Program-made: the position numbers and the translations under genes
The notes under the pieces: generated by a model
The model's input: only the letters and a program-made list of their open reading frames with translations
Databases searched by the model: none
Told to the model about the DNA's origin: nothing
Assembly: GCF_002964605.1 (NCBI RefSeq)
Contig: NZ_PQDH01000007.1
Coordinates: forward strand, 248,001 to 312,000
Direction: 5' to 3'
Length of the DNA stretch: 64,000 nucleotides
Origin: Vallitalea okinawensis
GTDB taxonomy: Bacteria; Bacillota; Clostridia; Lachnospirales; PQDH01
Shown here: in pieces, positions 61,454-64,000 of the stretch
Position numbering within the stretch: position 1 is the first letter of the stretch
Layout of the letters: each line of letters opens with the position of its first letter

Positions 61454-64000
61454 TTAATCTACCTCTGAATCTTTCTTTTTACTTTTCTTATACTCATTGA
61501 TGCTTGCGAAGATGATTAAGAAGAGCCCTGCAACCAATAAATAAACCCACCAAGGAATGCTCAGCCAGAATGTTTTAGTGAAGTAGATAACATCTAGACC
61601 TAGAAATACAATAGCTGATATAAAGTAAAATCGCTGCTTCTTATAAAAGCCAATTATAATCATACCAATCATCAGTCCACCAAATAGAATACCTTCAAAT
61701 GTCTTATCGGGCATGATATCTAAAAATAATATAAGGGTAGTAATAGTTAATAAACTATATTCTAAATACTTTAATTTAGCATAGTGCTCTTTATAAAGAA
61801 AATGAATAATCAAAGAAGCTGTAAGGAAAATAGGCAAAACGTAAAGTTCTGTTTCTATTAAGTGCGGTATTGACATATATTCATAGATTGTAAATAATCC
61901 GATTAATCCAGATGCCCATGTAAGTCCTTTAAATAATTTAATAGCCCCTTTATGAGTATAACGCCTTATTTGGGCTCCAAAGAAGATAACAAAAGACAAA
62001 GCTGTAATGATTCTCAGTACCATATACTCTTCTTTTATGACATCAGTAAAAAGTCCTAGTAGTAAAATAAAACTAATTAGAGAGTACCATTCCAGTTTAT
62101 ATCTCTTGAGTTTATCCACTTTTATATACTGCCATCTACCTAAAAATATCAATAAATAGACTATGACAATTACGGATGCAATATACAGCCATGGGGTTGT
62201 AATGAGTAAGTCTAAATACTCCATTATCATTATAGCAAATATGGCTAGAGGAATAATATTGAGATAGGACATTCTAAACTTATGCAGAGATACTATGAGA
62301 ATTCCACACATGATGACTATAATGAAGAAATTCCACATCCCTGTTAGACCTCCTTCATAAGGAATGTCCATTCCCATCAATAATAAACCAACTACCGATA
62401 AAATAAGAGCAAAGTAATAAATCCATCTCTTCCATTGATGCTTTACGATATATGCGACTATCATTAATCCTACTCCATAAAGGCTGATCAAGTTTAATAT
62501 CAACGGCAATTGTATATCCATGATCAAAAGTAACTGATTGAGTATTATGAATAACGTTACGAGTATTATATACATATTTGGAACTTTTGTGATCTTAGAT
62601 CTTATGAAATGATAAAAATAAATGAGTAGCATAGAAAAAGGAAGAATAATCAATTGTATGTCTTGAGTATTCATAAAGTTATTTTCATATATAAGCGCTA
62701 GAATCCCTATGAAACTCATAAATAAGGATACTGGCCAAAAGGCTGCTGAAATGTCATCCTCCAAAGCTCTTTTCTTATTAAGGTAACGTAGTAAAAGACC
62801 TATTCCTGTGGTGATCAGTAAAACAACACCTAAACTCACTGATATAAAATAATCATTAAGAGGTTCATAGATTATTTCATGAACAGATACAAAAATACCT
62901 AATGCAAGGATAATAGGCAAGCTAATCTTAATGAACCACCTTATAATTTCATTTTCTTTTAATAAATAAGTAATGTATAAGATAACTGATACGATAAGCG
63001 CTAGCACAAGTTGTAAGACAAACATTTCATCCGCTAAGGCTGTGATCCACCCCATAAGGATAAGGAACATAGCACATATACCGTAGGCTGGTTTATACTT
63101 CTCAATTAATTTCAATGGAGCGAATAAATAGATACCATATAACATACAGCCTAACCCAAATAATATAAAGCTGTTAAAGGAAATATACTCATCATCACCT
63201 ATTCTTGAAGCTATCAAAATACCTATGGCTATAAGAATAGGAGAAAGATAACCACTAACCTTTTCAGCGTATGTACCTTGAACGACAATTGATAGAAGCA
63301 TATAATCAATGGCTAGAACTATAAAACCTATGCCAAATACAACAAAAGCTCCATTACTTAGATCTGCTGAACCCAGTGTACCATCCTTGATGATTAAGCT
63401 CGTATAAGATGTTATCATGATAAGTATAGGTGCTAAGTCGATATAAGCTTTTACTAAGTAATGATATCGTTCATTACTCTTATTCCTCAACACATAATAA
63501 GTCAACAAGCCATGGAATATTGCTACAAACAAGAATATCCACTCTCTTGGAATCCGCAGTGCTGGAAAAAGAAATAACCCAAATAAGACAAGAAATAGAT
63601 AGGAAAACCAGGCATATAATGTGTTCTTAAACTTAATACTACTATAAACATTGATTGGAATACCAACTAATGTTACAAGTGATAATAACCAAAACCTTCC
63701 TTTTGAAGCTAGGGTTAATGACTCTCCTAACAACCCAAGTGCTCCAAGTGCAAGAACAACTATAGGTAGTGATATACATCCTAGAAACCAAAAAGCTGAG
63801 GCTGTTTGATGTACATGTAGCTTCTTGTCAGTGATATGACTGATTCCGAAGAAAAACAGCGAGAATAAACAAAGCATTATAACCTTTGCGCCATTTGTAA
63901 AACTATTCCAACTGCTGGTTGCAAAAATTAAACCAGCTAATATGACCATCATTACACCTATTGACAAGATCACTGTAATATTTCTATTTCTGATTTCCTC
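61454..64000 (-). CDS. Large multi-spanning membrane protein (5' end outside window)
   Basis: The frame is open from the right edge to the stop at 61454: 848 residues and more. An internal GTG at 63973 is not the true start because coding continues upstream through EEIRNRNIT. At least twenty closely spaced hydrophobic segments fill nearly the whole chain. The first ones (MVILAGLIFATSSWNSFTNG) resemble DUF2157-type membrane domains, and the tail is short and basic/acidic (EYKKSKKKDSEVD). No enzymatic motif is seen. Unrelated to the EUT locus; probably an uncharacterised membrane family. Confidence 0.75.
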   Translation of the reverse strand, partial: EEIRNRNITVILSIGVMMVILAGLIFATSSWNSFTNGAKVIMLCLFSLFFFGISHITDKKLHVHQTASAFWFLGCISLPIVVLALGALGLLGESLTLASKGRFWLLSLVTLVGIPINVYSSIKFKNTLYAWFSYLFLVLFGLFLFPALRIPREWIFLFVAIFHGLLTYYVLRNKSNERYHYLVKAYIDLAPILIMITSYTSLIIKDGTLGSADLSNGAFVVFGIGFIVLAIDYMLLSIVVQGTYAEKVSGYLSPILIAIGILIASRIGDDEYISFNSFILFGLGCMLYGIYLFAPLKLIEKYKPAYGICAMFLILMGWITALADEMFVLQLVLALIVSVILYITYLLKENEIIRWFIKISLPIILALGIFVSVHEIIYEPLNDYFISVSLGVVLLITTGIGLLLRYLNKKRALEDDISAAFWPVSLFMSFIGILALIYENNFMNTQDIQLIILPFSMLLIYFYHFIRSKITKVPNMYIILVTLFIILNQLLLIMDIQLPLILNLISLYGVGLMIVAYIVKHQWKRWIYYFALILSVVGLLLMGMDIPYEGGLTGMWNFFIIVIMCGILIVSLHKFRMSYLNIIPLAIFAIMIMEYLDLLITTPWLYIASVIVIVYLLIFLGRWQYIKVDKLKRYKLEWYSLISFILLLGLFTDVIKEEYMVLRIITALSFVIFFGAQIRRYTHKGAIKLFKGLTWASGLIGLFTIYEYMSIPHLIETELYVLPIFLTASLIIHFLYKEHYAKLKYLEYSLLTITTLILFLDIMPDKTFEGILFGGLMIGMIIIGFYKKQRFYFISAIVFLGLDVIYFTKTFWLSIPWWVYLLVAGLFLIIFASINEYKKSKKKDSEVD

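Overview
The window is about 64 kb of low-GC, AT-biased DNA from a Gram-positive anaerobe, most likely a member of the Clostridia (Bacillota). The reasons are strong AGGAGG-type ribosome binding sites, consensus sigma-A promoters, YesM/YesN-type two-component genes beside a sugar ABC transporter, an AraR-type arabinose regulon, and a Firmicutes-style ethanolamine locus controlled by EutV/EutW. No rRNA, tRNA, CRISPR array, transposase or integrase was seen. Both edges cut genes.

Left part (1-17.8 kb): mixed genes. These are a membrane Fe-S/flavin oxidoreductase cut by the left edge, an SGNH esterase, the first of three URO-D-like proteins with a divergent AraC regulator, a second NapH-like Fe-S membrane protein, an MFS exporter, a 28-residue peptide gene with its own near-perfect promoter, an S41 peptidase lipoprotein, a diguanylate cyclase, a MacAB-like efflux operon with an operator-like dyad at its promoter, a split ArsP-type permease and an M3 peptidase.

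Middle (17.8-42.2 kb): plant-polysaccharide use. A complete L-arabinose module is present: GH51 arabinofuranosidase, AraD, AraB, AraR and a divergent AraA, with matching TTGTAYG operators at all three promoter regions. An exported Lcl-domain protein with a 13-residue tandem repeat follows. Then come YesN/YesM and a sugar ABC transporter, a URO-D/GH2/URO-D operon, a divergent ROK repressor whose likely operator covers the -35 box of that operon, and an RNase Z-like metallo-beta-lactamase-fold hydrolase.

Right part (42.2-61.3 kb): one long leftward EUT bacterial microcompartment locus. In transcription order: eutS, eutP, eutV, eutW, eutA, eutB, eutC, eutL, a BMC protein with a Rho_N/SAP-like tail, eutE, eutM, eutT, pduL, eutJ, a flavoprotein-like gene, eutN, pduS, pduT, a small EutT-N-like gene, eutH, eutQ, eutG. 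It encodes ethanolamine uptake, the AdoCbl-dependent lyase with its reactivase and cofactor supply, aldehyde and alcohol dehydrogenases, a phosphotransacylase (PduL, not EutD), and hexameric, trimeric and pentameric shell proteins. Dual-hairpin EutV antitermination sites overlap terminators before eutS and before eutA. Both leaders also carry a second shared 40-nt element downstream of the terminator.

Beyond eutS lies a 48-bp remnant matching the 3' end of the ROK gene at 41.1 kb. The metallo-hydrolase plus EUT block is therefore bracketed by direct repeats about 20 kb apart. A large multi-spanning membrane protein gene runs off the right edge.
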